Shown here: in pieces, positions 1 through 7,356 of the stretch
Layout: every line of letters begins with the position of its first letter
Position numbering within the stretch: the stretch's first letter is position 1
From: Burkholderiaceae bacterium
GTDB taxonomy: Bacteria > Pseudomonadota > Gammaproteobacteria > Burkholderiales > Burkholderiaceae
Reading direction: 5' to 3'
Length of the DNA: 11,783 nucleotides
NCBI GenBank assembly: GCA_947373615.1
Contig: CANBYN010000031.1
Location: 1-11,783, forward strand
Position numbers and translations under genes: made by a program
Notes under the pieces: generated by a model
Databases searched by the model: none
Told to the model about the DNA's origin: nothing
What the model saw: the letters and a program-made list of their open reading frames with translations, nothing else

Positions 1-111
1 TAATCATAACGCTTTAGAACCCCACGCCTAGGTGGTCTTGTCACCAAATGGGTTCGTGAACGGTTGCAATTAAACTATAGAGGCTGAAATACCCTATTTT
101 TAAGAAATCCT

Positions 112-115
112 GGAG
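112..115 (+). promoter_or_regulatory. Ribosome binding site of the ETF-QO gene
   Basis: GGAG lies 7 bases before the ATG at 123. It supports that start over the in-frame ATG at 168, which has no comparable purine-rich motif in front of it. Confidence 0.7.
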
Positions 116-122
116 AAATCGT

Positions 123-1793
123 ATGAATGCTTCACAACTGCTAGAGCAATTTGGACCGAGGGAGTCCATGGACTACGACCTAGTTATTGTGGGCGGAGGC
201 CCAGCCGGTTTATCTGCTGCGATTAAAGCTAAGCAGCTTGCCATCTCCTCTGGGAAAGAGATTAGCGTTTGCGTACTTGAAAAAGGTTCAGAAATCGGCG
301 CTCACATTCTTTCTGGTGCAGTCATGGATCCAAAGGCCCTTACTGAACTCTTTCCTAACTGGCAAGAAATGGGTGCCCCACTCAATACCGAAGTAACACA
401 AGATCAATTTCTGTTCTTAACATCTGATAACTCCTATCAAGTTCCAAATTGGATGTTGCCTCACTGTTTTAAGAATGAGGGTAACTATATCGTTAGCCTC
501 TCCAATGTTGCTCGTTGGCTAGGTGAGCAAGCCGAAGCTCTTGGTGTTGAAATATTCCCCGGCTTCCCGGCGGCAGAAATTTTATACAACGAGCAAGGTG
601 CAGTATGCGGCGTCATCACCGGCTCGATGGGTTTAGACAAAGAAGGAAATCCCACCGATCAATTTCAACTAGGCATGGAGTTGCGCGCAAAGTACACCCT
701 TTTTGCTGAAGGTTCTCGTGGCCATCTAGGCAAACAACTGATTTCGAAATTTGCCTTAGATAAAGAATCTGATCCACAAAGCTATGGGATTGGCATCAAA
801 GAACTATGGGAAGTTGAACCCTCTAAGAGTAAGCCAGGTTTAGTTGTGCACACTGCAGGCTGGCCGCTTGAGAGCGATACCTATGGCGGGTCTTTCCTTT
901 ATCACTTAGGTGATAACAAGGTGGCTGTTGGTATTGTCGTTGGGCTCTCTTATAAAAACCCCTACCTCTCACCGTTTGAAGAGTTCCAACGCTATAAGCT
1001 ACATCCCAAGATTCGTGATACTTTTGAAGGTGGCAAGCGCATTGCCTATGGTGCGCGCGCTTTAACAGCTGGCGGTTTGAATAGTCTACCGAAAACTGTT
1101 TTTCCGGGTGGCGCTTTAATTGGCTGTGATGCTGGATTCCTTAATGCATCACGCATCAAAGGCAGTCATGCAGCCATCAAGACTGGCATGCTCGCCGCTG
1201 AAGCAGCAGTAGTTGCTCTCAATGAAAATCGATCCGCAGATATTCTTTCTGCATACCCCGCCGCCTTTCAAAATAGCTGGTTGCATACTGAACTTAATCA
1301 AGCGCGCAACTTTAAACCTTGGATGTCCAAAGGGCTTTATGTTGGCACCCTGATGGTTGGTCTAGAGCAAAAACTCTTGGGCGGAAATATGCCATGGACG
1401 ATGCATTTGAAGCATGCTGATCACGAGTGCTTAGAACCTGCAGCCCAACACAGACCAATTGATTATCCGAAGCCAGATGGCAAGATCACCTTTGATCGTC
1501 TTTCTTCAGTATTTATCTCAAATACCAACCATGCTGAGAATCAACCCATTCACTTAACGCTCAAAGATGCATCAATACCGGTCGATCTCAATCTCAAAAC
1601 ATATGCAGGTCCAGAGCAGCGCTACTGCCCTGCCGGTGTTTATGAGTTTGTAGAAAAAGAGGGTAAGACGTGCTTGCAGATTAATTCACAAAACTGTGTG
1701 CATTGCAAAACATGTGATATTAAAGATCCTAGCCAAAATATCATCTGGATTACCCCAGAAGGTGGTGGTGGCCCTAACTATTCGGAGATGTAA
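123..1793 (+). CDS. Electron transfer flavoprotein-ubiquinone oxidoreductase (ETF-QO)
   Basis: This membrane-associated flavoprotein takes electrons from reduced ETF, which is loaded by acyl-CoA dehydrogenases such as GcdH, and passes them to ubiquinone. The 556 residues open with an FAD dinucleotide-binding motif, GGGPAG, at about 24-29. The HILSGAVMDP stretch near 61-70 is typical of the family. The C-terminal 4Fe-4S domain has ligands C502, C525, C528 and C531, the last three in a CxxCxxC cluster. The length matches bacterial homologues, which lack the mitochondrial presequence. The ATG at 123 has a GGAG Shine-Dalgarno at 112-115, and the residues before the FAD motif resemble family N-termini, so the internal ATG at 168 is less likely. 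It is the first gene of a compact operon, 2 bp before gloA. No etfAB genes lie in the window. Identity is very secure. Confidence 0.96.
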   Translation: MNASQLLEQFGPRESMDYDLVIVGGGPAGLSAAIKAKQLAISSGKEISVCVLEKGSEIGAHILSGAVMDPKALTELFPNWQEMGAPLNTEVTQDQFLFLTSDNSYQVPNWMLPHCFKNEGNYIVSLSNVARWLGEQAEALGVEIFPGFPAAEILYNEQGAVCGVITGSMGLDKEGNPTDQFQLGMELRAKYTLFAEGSRGHLGKQLISKFALDKESDPQSYGIGIKELWEVEPSKSKPGLVVHTAGWPLESDTYGGSFLYHLGDNKVAVGIVVGLSYKNPYLSPFEEFQRYKLHPKIRDTFEGGKRIAYGARALTAGGLNSLPKTVFPGGALIGCDAGFLNASRIKGSHAAIKTGMLAAEAAVVALNENRSADILSAYPAAFQNSWLHTELNQARNFKPWMSKGLYVGTLMVGLEQKLLGGNMPWTMHLKHADHECLEPAAQHRPIDYPKPDGKITFDRLSSVFISNTNHAENQPIHLTLKDASIPVDLNLKTYAGPEQRYCPAGVYEFVEKEGKTCLQINSQNCVHCKTCDIKDPSQNIIWITPEGGGGPNYSEM

Positions 1794-1795
1794 CT

Positions 1796-2182
1796 ATGAT
1801 GATTCTTCACACAATGCTTCGCGTTGGCGATCTTCAGCGCTCAATTGACTTCTATACCAAAGTTCTGGGAATGAATTTACTGCGCACTACTGAACGCCCC
1901 GAGCAAAAATACTCCTTGGCATTTGTTGGTTACGGCAAAGGGAATGTCGATGGCCAATCTGAAATTGAGCTTACCTATAACCATGGTGTTCACTCCTATG
2001 ATCTTGGAACTGCATATGGACATATTGCAATTGCAGTTCCCGACACGTATGCCGCATGCGACAAGATCAAGGCTGCAGGTGGCAATATCACGCGAGAGGC
2101 TGGCCCAGTCAAAGGTGGCACCACTATCATTGCTTTCGTTGCAGATCCTGATGGTTACAAAATAGAACTCATTCAGCGTTAA
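1796..2182 (+). CDS. gloA: Lactoylglutathione lyase (glyoxalase I)
   Basis: Glyoxalase I isomerises the hemithioacetal of methylglyoxal and glutathione to S-lactoylglutathione in the cytoplasm, the first step of methylglyoxal detoxification. The 128-residue protein is a single vicinal-oxygen-chelate unit that aligns with E. coli GloA almost end to end. The expected metal ligands are present: H5, E58 (in IELTYN), H76 (in GTAYGH) and E124 (in YKIE). The middle two are shifted by two residues relative to E. coli because of a short insertion near 50. The family begins M-x-x-L-H, so the first of two adjacent ATG codons, at 1796, is chosen. It starts 2 bp after the ETF-QO stop and ends 2 bp before the next gene, so co-transcription and translational coupling are likely. 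The Ni(II)-type bacterial class is inferred from similarity to E. coli GloA. Confidence 0.96.
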   Translation: MMILHTMLRVGDLQRSIDFYTKVLGMNLLRTTERPEQKYSLAFVGYGKGNVDGQSEIELTYNHGVHSYDLGTAYGHIAIAVPDTYAACDKIKAAGGNITREAGPVKGGTTIIAFVADPDGYKIELIQR

Positions 2183-2184
2183 TA

Positions 2185-3357
2185 GTGGCAGATTCAGAGC
2201 AATATCACTTAGAGATAGTAGATTGCCTTAGTGATATCTCTGCTGGCGAATGGAATACCCTATTACCAGCAGATGCAGGACCATTTCTAAGACATGAATT
2301 TCTCAGCGCCCTAGAAGAGACTGGTTGCGTTGGCGGGAATACGGGTTGGCAAGTGGCCCATCTTCTCTTAAAAAATCAAAGCGCCTTAGCCGGTGCAATG
2401 CCTCTATACCTCAAGCAGCACTCCTATGGTGAGTTTGTTTTTGATTGGTCGTGGGCTCAAGCATATGAACAACAAGGCATGCAGTATTTCCCTAAAGCAC
2501 TGTGCGCAATTCCATTTACCCCAGTTCAAGGCTCGCGCATTTTAAGCGCTCCATCCTTGGATATCAATTTTGTGCAAAGTAAAGTATCTGAGGGATTAAA
2601 AACCTTAATTGATCAAAATAATCTTTCGTCTGCCCATGTGCTTTTTCCTCAAACATACGAATTAGAGTCTTTCAAAAAAGAAGGCTTTATGTTGCGCGAC
2701 TCTGTGCAATTTCACTGGCACAACCAAGACTTTCAAAGCTTTGAGCATTTTTTAAAAATCCTCACAATGAAGCGACGTAAAAATATACGGCGTGAGCGTG
2801 AGCAAGTAACAAGAGAGCATATTTCTTTTAAGCATATCCCCGGCAATACTGCAACAGATCAGGATTGGGAGTTCTTTTACCGCTGCTATGAAAACACCTA
2901 TCTAGAACATCGGTCCAATCCCTATTTGAGTGAAGCCTTTTTTAAGTTATGGGCAAAACGAATGCCAGAAAATTTGCACTTAATCATTGCACAGCGTGAT
3001 CAAAATCCGATTGCAGCCTCTCTACTGGTTGTCGACCCCATTACATCTAAGGCTTACGGCAGATACTGGGGCGCTATCGAGTATGTACCTTGTTTACATT
3101 TTGAAACCGCCTACTATCAGGCGATTGAATACTGTATTGGTCATCAGATCCATACCTTTGAAGGTGGCGCGCAGGGCGAACATAAGATGGCGCGAGGATT
3201 TTTGCCAACAACCATTCAATCGGCGCATTACATTGCTGACCCACAATTTTCTAAAGCAGTAAAACATTTTTTAGATCGAGAACACCAAGGTATTGGTGCT
3301 TATGTTGATGAACTTGCCGAGCACAGTCCTTTGAAATCGACTAAAGTACAGCCATGA
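2185..3357 (+). CDS. FemAB/GNAT-like N-acyltransferase (DUF482, COG3146)
   Basis: This is a predicted acyltransferase of the DUF482 (PF04339) family, which is grouped with FemAB/GNAT-fold enzymes. The substrate is unknown. Visible family hallmarks are the QFHWHN segment near 175-180, a strongly basic MKRRKNIRRERE stretch at 195-206, and the C-terminal FEGGAQGEHKMARGF motif at about 325-339. The length of 390 residues is usual for the family. The start is GTG at 2185, 2 bp after the gloA stop. No clear Shine-Dalgarno precedes it, so translation probably depends on coupling to gloA. The stop overlaps the next gene by 4 bp (ATGA). No signal peptide or membrane segment is apparent, so it is probably cytoplasmic. 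Family assignment is secure; biochemical function is not. Confidence 0.85.
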   Translation: MADSEQYHLEIVDCLSDISAGEWNTLLPADAGPFLRHEFLSALEETGCVGGNTGWQVAHLLLKNQSALAGAMPLYLKQHSYGEFVFDWSWAQAYEQQGMQYFPKALCAIPFTPVQGSRILSAPSLDINFVQSKVSEGLKTLIDQNNLSSAHVLFPQTYELESFKKEGFMLRDSVQFHWHNQDFQSFEHFLKILTMKRRKNIRREREQVTREHISFKHIPGNTATDQDWEFFYRCYENTYLEHRSNPYLSEAFFKLWAKRMPENLHLIIAQRDQNPIAASLLVVDPITSKAYGRYWGAIEYVPCLHFETAYYQAIEYCIGHQIHTFEGGAQGEHKMARGFLPTTIQSAHYIADPQFSKAVKHFLDREHQGIGAYVDELAEHSPLKSTKVQP

Positions 3358-3617
3358 ATTCTGGAAGCAACAAAACACAATCTCAAGATGCCTCATATTC
3401 ACTCTCAACGGGTGATGACCATTCTGATTCGCCTTGTATTGGGGTCTGCACTACGCTTTACGATGAGGTCTGCCAAGGCTGTGGTCGTACCTTGAATGAA
3501 GTTAGCAACTGGGTCTTCTTTTCTCAAGAAGAAAAAGAATTAGTATGGAAACGTATTCGCGAAGATGGGACTGCAACACGCTTTCAGAGACAGGGGAAAG
3601 AAATTAAGCCCACTTGA
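3354..3617 (+). CDS. DUF1289 small four-cysteine protein
   Basis: An 87-residue protein of the DUF1289 (PF06945) family, whose function is unknown. A polar N-terminal tail of about 25 residues precedes the conserved core. The core carries C28, C32, C40 and C43, in the arrangement SPCIGVC then CQGCGRT, which suggests a bound metal such as zinc or an Fe-S centre. The W-x-x-x-S/T motif and the helix around residues 52-70 are typical of the family. The ATG overlaps the preceding stop (ATGA), so it is the last gene of the ETF-QO operon. Its TGA stop lies inside the loop of the terminator hairpin. Metal binding is inferred from cysteine spacing only. Confidence 0.85.
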   Translation: MNSGSNKTQSQDASYSLSTGDDHSDSPCIGVCTTLYDEVCQGCGRTLNEVSNWVFFSQEEKELVWKRIREDGTATRFQRQGKEIKPT

Positions 3618-3648
3618 TGGGCTTAATTCTTAACTTCTTTTTGCTTTT
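3602..3648 (+). terminator. Rho-independent terminator of the ETF-QO operon
   Basis: A perfect 11-bp inverted repeat (3602-3612 with 3618-3628) closes a 5-base loop and is followed by a T-rich run around 3636-3648. The TGA stop of the DUF1289 gene forms part of the loop, so gene end and terminator are merged. The ABC-F gene ends at 3655 on the other strand. The minus-strand side of the hairpin is followed by a mixed T/C stretch, so weak bidirectional activity is possible. Confidence 0.75.
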
Positions 3649-3654
3649 ACCTCT

Positions 3655-5262
3655 TTAGCCGGCTAAGGCCTGACTGCGCAAATACTCTTCGTAGGTACCT
3701 GAGTAATCCTCTATCGTGCCATCCATCTTGACTTCCAAAATGCGGTTAGCCAAAGCGGATACGAATTCACGGTCATGAGAAACAAAAATCAAGGTGCCAT
3801 CGTACTTTTCAAGGGCAATTTGTAAGCTCTCAATGGATTCCATATCCATGTGGTTGGTTGGCTCGTCCATGGCAAGTACGTTATATTTTTGAAGCATCAA
3901 CTTGCCCCAAATCATCCGACCCTTTTCACCTCCAGACAAGACTTTGACAGACTTACCAATGTCATCACCTGAGAACAATAAACGACCTAAGGTGCCACGG
4001 ATGACTTGATCATCATCACCCGTGTTGCGCCACTCATTCATCCAATCCATCAACAATTCATCTTTAGCAAAGAGCTCAGTATTGTCTTGAGGCATAACAC
4101 CAACATTGGCATTCTCAGCCCACTTTACATCGCCGCTATCAGCGGCAATACCATCAAAGCGTTTGCTGAGGATGGTTTTTAAAAGGGTTGTCTTACCCGC
4201 TCCGTTTTGTCCAATAATGGCAATCTTTTCGCCTGCACGAACACCAAGTTTGAAGTTTTTAAAGATAGTGCGGTCATAGGCTTTAGTTAGAGCATTGCAC
4301 TCAACCGCCATATTGTGAAGTTTCTTCTCAGTGTCAAAACGAATAAATGGATTTTGACGGGAGGAAGGCTTTACTTCAACAATCTCAATTTTCTCTAATT
4401 GACGTTGACGTGAGGTTGCTTGACGGGCCTTAGAGGCATTTGCAGAGAATCGGGCCACGAAAGCCTGCAATTCAGCAATTTTTTCTTTTGCTTTAACGTT
4501 AGAGCTTAGTTGTTGTGTTCGCGCCTGTACAGAAGCAAGCATGTAAGAATCATAATTACCTGGATAGACTTTGAGAGTTCCAAAGTCCATATCGGCCATA
4601 TGCGTGCAGACTTCATTGAGGAAGTGACGATCATGGGAAATGATGACGATCGTGCTCTTGATTTGATTCAAAATATCTTCAAGCCAGTGAATCGAGTGAA
4701 TATCCAAATTATTGGTTGGCTCATCAAGCAACAAGACATCAGGGTCTGAGAACAAGGCTTGAGCAAGCAACACACGCAACTTCCAACCCGGCGCAACGTT
4801 ACTCATCGGACCATTGTGCTGCTCAATGGGAATGCCGATTCCTAATAACAACTCACCCGCTTTTGCTTCAGCTGTATAGCCGCCGTACTCGGCATACTTA
4901 CCTTCAAGCTCAGCGGCCTTCATGTAATCTTCATCAGTAGCGTCTGGATTAGCGTAGATTGCATCCCGCTCAGCAGCAGCTTTCCACATTTCTTCGTGAC
5001 CCATCATCACCACATCAAGAACGCGTACATCTTCATAGGCAAATTGATCTTGGCGTAATTTACCTAAGCGAATGCCAGGGTCCAAGCTCACGTTTCCGCT
5101 GGTTGGCTCGAGCTCCCCACCCAAAATCTTCATGAATGTGGATTTACCACAACCGTTTGCGCCAATCAGGCCATAACGATTACCGCCGCCAAACTTCACG
5201 GAAATATTTTCAAACAGAGGCTTCGCCCCAAACTGCATGGTGATATTAGATGCTGACAGCAC
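3655..5262 (-). CDS. ybiT: ABC-F family ATPase, YbiT type
   Basis: A soluble twin-ATPase of the ABC-F class. ABC-F proteins have no membrane domain and act on ribosomes as translation factors. The 535 residues align closely along their length with E. coli YbiT. First domain: Walker A GANGCGKST at 34-42, a degenerate signature around VAPGW (156-160) as in YbiT, Walker B ending DE at 180-181, switch His 210. The charged linker runs at about 240-320. Second domain: Walker A GQNGAGKTT at 351-359, canonical LSGGE at 442-446, Walker B ending DE at 466-467, switch His 496. Both catalytic glutamates are present. The start codon is GTG at 5262; alignment to the YbiT N-terminus (ML-x-SN-x-TMQFG) supports it over the internal ATG eight codons later. 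No strong Shine-Dalgarno is visible. It stands alone, convergent with the ETF-QO operon. Confidence 0.93.
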   Translation of the reverse strand: MLSASNITMQFGAKPLFENISVKFGGGNRYGLIGANGCGKSTFMKILGGELEPTSGNVSLDPGIRLGKLRQDQFAYEDVRVLDVVMMGHEEMWKAAAERDAIYANPDATDEDYMKAAELEGKYAEYGGYTAEAKAGELLLGIGIPIEQHNGPMSNVAPGWKLRVLLAQALFSDPDVLLLDEPTNNLDIHSIHWLEDILNQIKSTIVIISHDRHFLNEVCTHMADMDFGTLKVYPGNYDSYMLASVQARTQQLSSNVKAKEKIAELQAFVARFSANASKARQATSRQRQLEKIEIVEVKPSSRQNPFIRFDTEKKLHNMAVECNALTKAYDRTIFKNFKLGVRAGEKIAIIGQNGAGKTTLLKTILSKRFDGIAADSGDVKWAENANVGVMPQDNTELFAKDELLMDWMNEWRNTGDDDQVIRGTLGRLLFSGDDIGKSVKVLSGGEKGRMIWGKLMLQKYNVLAMDEPTNHMDMESIESLQIALEKYDGTLIFVSHDREFVSALANRILEVKMDGTIEDYSGTYEEYLRSQALAG

Positions 5263-5301
5263 GGATATTTTCTAGCTTTCTGAAATTCAATTCAACAAAT
5301 A

Positions 5302-5354
5302 CCCCCATCGGGGGCAAAGACCGTTATTTTAACGGCTTAAGAGCGTAATAGCTC
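5302..5354 (-). other. Three small hairpins in the spacer between the transporter and ABC-F genes
   Basis: The 111-bp spacer 5263-5373 holds three inverted repeats in a row: CCCCC/GGGGG at 5302-5314 with a 3-base loop, CCGTTA/TAACGG at 5321-5335 with a 3-base loop, and GAGC/GCTC at 5341-5354. Read on the minus strand, the middle hairpin is followed by TCTTT and could be a modest terminator for the upstream transporter gene. The C/G hairpin could instead lie in the 5' leader of the ABC-F mRNA. The structures are plain; the roles are inferred. Confidence 0.4.
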
Positions 5355-5373
5355 ATGGAACCAAAGACCTGAT

Positions 5374-6084
5374 TCAGACTTTGACCCTAAATGGGGTGAA
5401 ATTCGTATGAATATCGTAAAAATCTTCCTTTTCTTTACGTTTAAGGAAATTCACCACCCAATAAGTCAAAGGGGTAGCTAGGACCTCCCAAGAGGTTTTC
5501 AGGACATATTGCGCTAGTGCTACTTGAATCACTTCATGGGTTGGCCAAAGCCCATAAAAGGCCAACATATAAAAGAAGGAGGAATCCACCAACTCTCCCA
5601 CTGCTGTTGAGCCAATAGTGCGCATCCACAGAAAGCGTCCTTTGCTCCACATCTTCATTTTGGCCAAAACATAGCTATTGGTCAGGCTACCACACCAAAA
5701 AGAAAACATAGAAGCCAAGGCAATCCGCCAAGAATTTCCGAATACGGTTTCTAAGCCCTGTTGATAGTTGGCCATATACTCACCAGGAGCCACTGGTAAG
5801 GCAATTACAATTTGAGCCATGACCGCCGCAAATGCTAAGGCAGCAAAACCTGCCCAAACCGCTCGTCGATCATAGGCATATCCATAAACTTCCGTCAGGA
5901 TATCCCCAAAGAAGTAAGAAATTGGAAAAAACAATATTCCTCCGCCAAACGGGACGGATCCAAAGTAAGGCAAGGTAACGACCGCTGCTTTTCCAGCGCC
6001 AATAAAGTTGGAGCAAAGCAAGACGACCACAAAGGCCGCCAAAATCAAGTCGTAATAACGATAGTGTCGTCTTGGTGAGTCCAT
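5374..6084 (-). CDS. yhhQ: Queuosine precursor transporter, YhhQ family (DUF165)
   Basis: An inner-membrane protein of the YhhQ/VUT family, which imports queuosine precursors (preQ0/preQ1) for modification of tRNA position 34. The chosen start gives 236 residues, close to the usual 220-240, with about six hydrophobic segments. Family marks include a loop reading FFGDILTEVYGY after the second segment and GELVDSSFF in the second half. A longer reading frame extends to 6228, but its extra 48 residues are antisense to the 5' end of gcdH and the intergenic spacer. The ATG at 6084 begins MDSPRRHYRYYD, just before the first membrane span, and is preferred. It is divergent from gcdH across 93 bp. The leader shows no recognisable preQ1 riboswitch. 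Family assignment is firm; the substrate rests on E. coli YhhQ. Confidence 0.9.
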   Translation of the reverse strand: MDSPRRHYRYYDLILAAFVVVLLCSNFIGAGKAAVVTLPYFGSVPFGGGILFFPISYFFGDILTEVYGYAYDRRAVWAGFAALAFAAVMAQIVIALPVAPGEYMANYQQGLETVFGNSWRIALASMFSFWCGSLTNSYVLAKMKMWSKGRFLWMRTIGSTAVGELVDSSFFYMLAFYGLWPTHEVIQVALAQYVLKTSWEVLATPLTYWVVNFLKRKEKEDFYDIHTNFTPFRVKV

Positions 6085-6177
6085 AAGCCTAGAAAAATGG
6101 ATAATAGAATCAAGAATATCCGTATTCCTAAAAATTCGCAGGACGCACGCAAAAACCAACAATAGGATTATTAAGTA

Positions 6178-7356
6178 ATGAGCAAAGCTAGCTTCAATTG
6201 GGCAGACCCCCTCCTTCTCGATACTCAATTAAGTGAAGAAGAGCGCATGGTGCGTGATGCTGCCGCTGAATATGCCCAAGGACGTCTCATGCCACGCATC
6301 CATGATGCCTTTCGTAATGAAACTACAGACCCCGCTATCTTCCGGGAGATGGGTGAGCTAGGCCTTTTAGGGGTCACCATTCCCGAGCAATATGGCGGTT
6401 CAAATCTAAACTACGTCTCATATGGCTTGATTGCTCGAGAAATCGAACGAGTTGACTCTGGTTATCGCTCGATGATGAGCGTTCAGTCTTCCTTGGTCAT
6501 GGTGCCAATTAATGAATTTGGTTCAGAAGCTCAAAAACAAAAATACCTTCCTAAATTAGCTAGTGGCGAATGGATTGGATGCTTTGGCTTAACCGAACCT
6601 AACTTTGGCTCTGATGCTGGCGGCATGATTACTCGCGCCAAGAAAGTTCCTGGCGGATTTTCATTAACGGGATCTAAGATGTGGATCTCTAATTCTCCAA
6701 TTGCTGATGTATTTGTGGTGTGGGCCAAGAATGACGAAGGCGCTATTCGAGGCTATATTCTTGAAAAGGGTATGAAGGGTTTAAGTGCACCGAAGATTAC
6801 TGGCAAGATGGGACTTCGCGCCTCCATTACCGGTGAAATCGTGATGGACGAAGTCTTTGTTCCGCATGAAAATGAATTCCCAGAAGTAACCGGTCTTAAA
6901 GGTCCTTTTACATGCTTGAATTCTGCGCGTTATGGAATCTCTTGGGGCGCTCTAGGAGCGGCTGAGTGGTGCTGGAATGCAGCCCGTCAATATACGATGG
7001 ATCGTAAGCAGTTTGGCAAACCACTAGCTGCAAATCAATTGATTCAAAAGAAATTGGCTGATATGCAAACTGAGATCGCTCTCGGATTACAGGGATGCTT
7101 ACGCTTGGGTCGAATGAAAGACGAAGGCATTGCTTCTCCAGAAATCACCTCAATCATGAAGCGCAACTCATGTGGCAAGTCCTTAGATATTGCTCGTATG
7201 GCTCGTGATATGCATGGTGGTAACGGCATTTCCGATGAATACGGCGTCGTGCGTCATATGCTCAACTTAGAAGTTGTTAACACCTATGAAGGTACTCACG
7301 ATATTCATGCTCTTATTTTAGGGCGCGCGCAAACAGGCATTCAAGCATTTAGCTAA
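6178..7356 (+). CDS. gcdH: Glutaryl-CoA dehydrogenase (decarboxylating)
   Basis: This FAD-dependent acyl-CoA dehydrogenase oxidises and decarboxylates glutaryl-CoA to crotonyl-CoA in the breakdown of lysine, tryptophan and some aromatic compounds, delivering electrons to ETF. The 392 residues are full length. The catalytic base is E371 in the TYEGTHDIH motif. R97 and S101 in YRSMMSVQSS correspond to the glutaryl-carboxylate-binding Arg94/Ser98 of the human enzyme, which separates it from ordinary short-chain dehydrogenases. FGLTEP and MWISNSP match the FAD and substrate region. The ATG at 6178 has AGGA at 6164-6167, spaced a little far at 10 bases, and the N-terminus fits betaproteobacterial homologues. 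It converges with mnmH and overlaps it by 4 bp. ETF-QO, a later step of its electron path, is encoded 4 kb upstream. Confidence 0.95.
   Translation: MSKASFNWADPLLLDTQLSEEERMVRDAAAEYAQGRLMPRIHDAFRNETTDPAIFREMGELGLLGVTIPEQYGGSNLNYVSYGLIAREIERVDSGYRSMMSVQSSLVMVPINEFGSEAQKQKYLPKLASGEWIGCFGLTEPNFGSDAGGMITRAKKVPGGFSLTGSKMWISNSPIADVFVVWAKNDEGAIRGYILEKGMKGLSAPKITGKMGLRASITGEIVMDEVFVPHENEFPEVTGLKGPFTCLNSARYGISWGALGAAEWCWNAARQYTMDRKQFGKPLAANQLIQKKLADMQTEIALGLQGCLRLGRMKDEGIASPEITSIMKRNSCGKSLDIARMARDMHGGNGISDEYGVVRHMLNLEVVNTYEGTHDIHALILGRAQTGIQAFS

Noticed and set aside
1..122. Tail of an upstream gene, or a divergent gene starting near position 7 on the minus strand
   Set aside because: All three plus frames contain stops within the first 31 bases and no tail is recognisable. 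The minus-strand ATG at 5-7 leaves the window after two codons. I see only the ribosome binding site of ETF-QO and no promoter that I can defend.
4510..4940. Two plus-strand reading frames of 74-79 codons within the ABC-F gene
   Set aside because: They are antisense to a well-conserved coding region and encode no recognisable protein. The same applies to the other short antisense frames in gcdH, mnmH and the permease genes.
5263..5300. A -35/-10 pair (TTGAAT, 17 bases, GAAAAT) on the minus strand just before the GTG of the ABC-F gene
   Set aside because: It would place the transcription start on the start codon itself, giving a leaderless mRNA, and the -10 match is poor. This is too weak to list.
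6085..6177. preQ1 riboswitch in front of the queuosine precursor transporter
   Set aside because: The 93-bp leader shows neither the compact stem-loop nor the A-rich tail of a preQ1-I element, and nothing resembling preQ1-II.
6085..6228. N-terminal extension of the YhhQ-type transporter by 48 residues, to position 6228
   Set aside because: The extension is antisense to the first codons of gcdH and to the spacer. The ATG at 6084 gives the normal family length.
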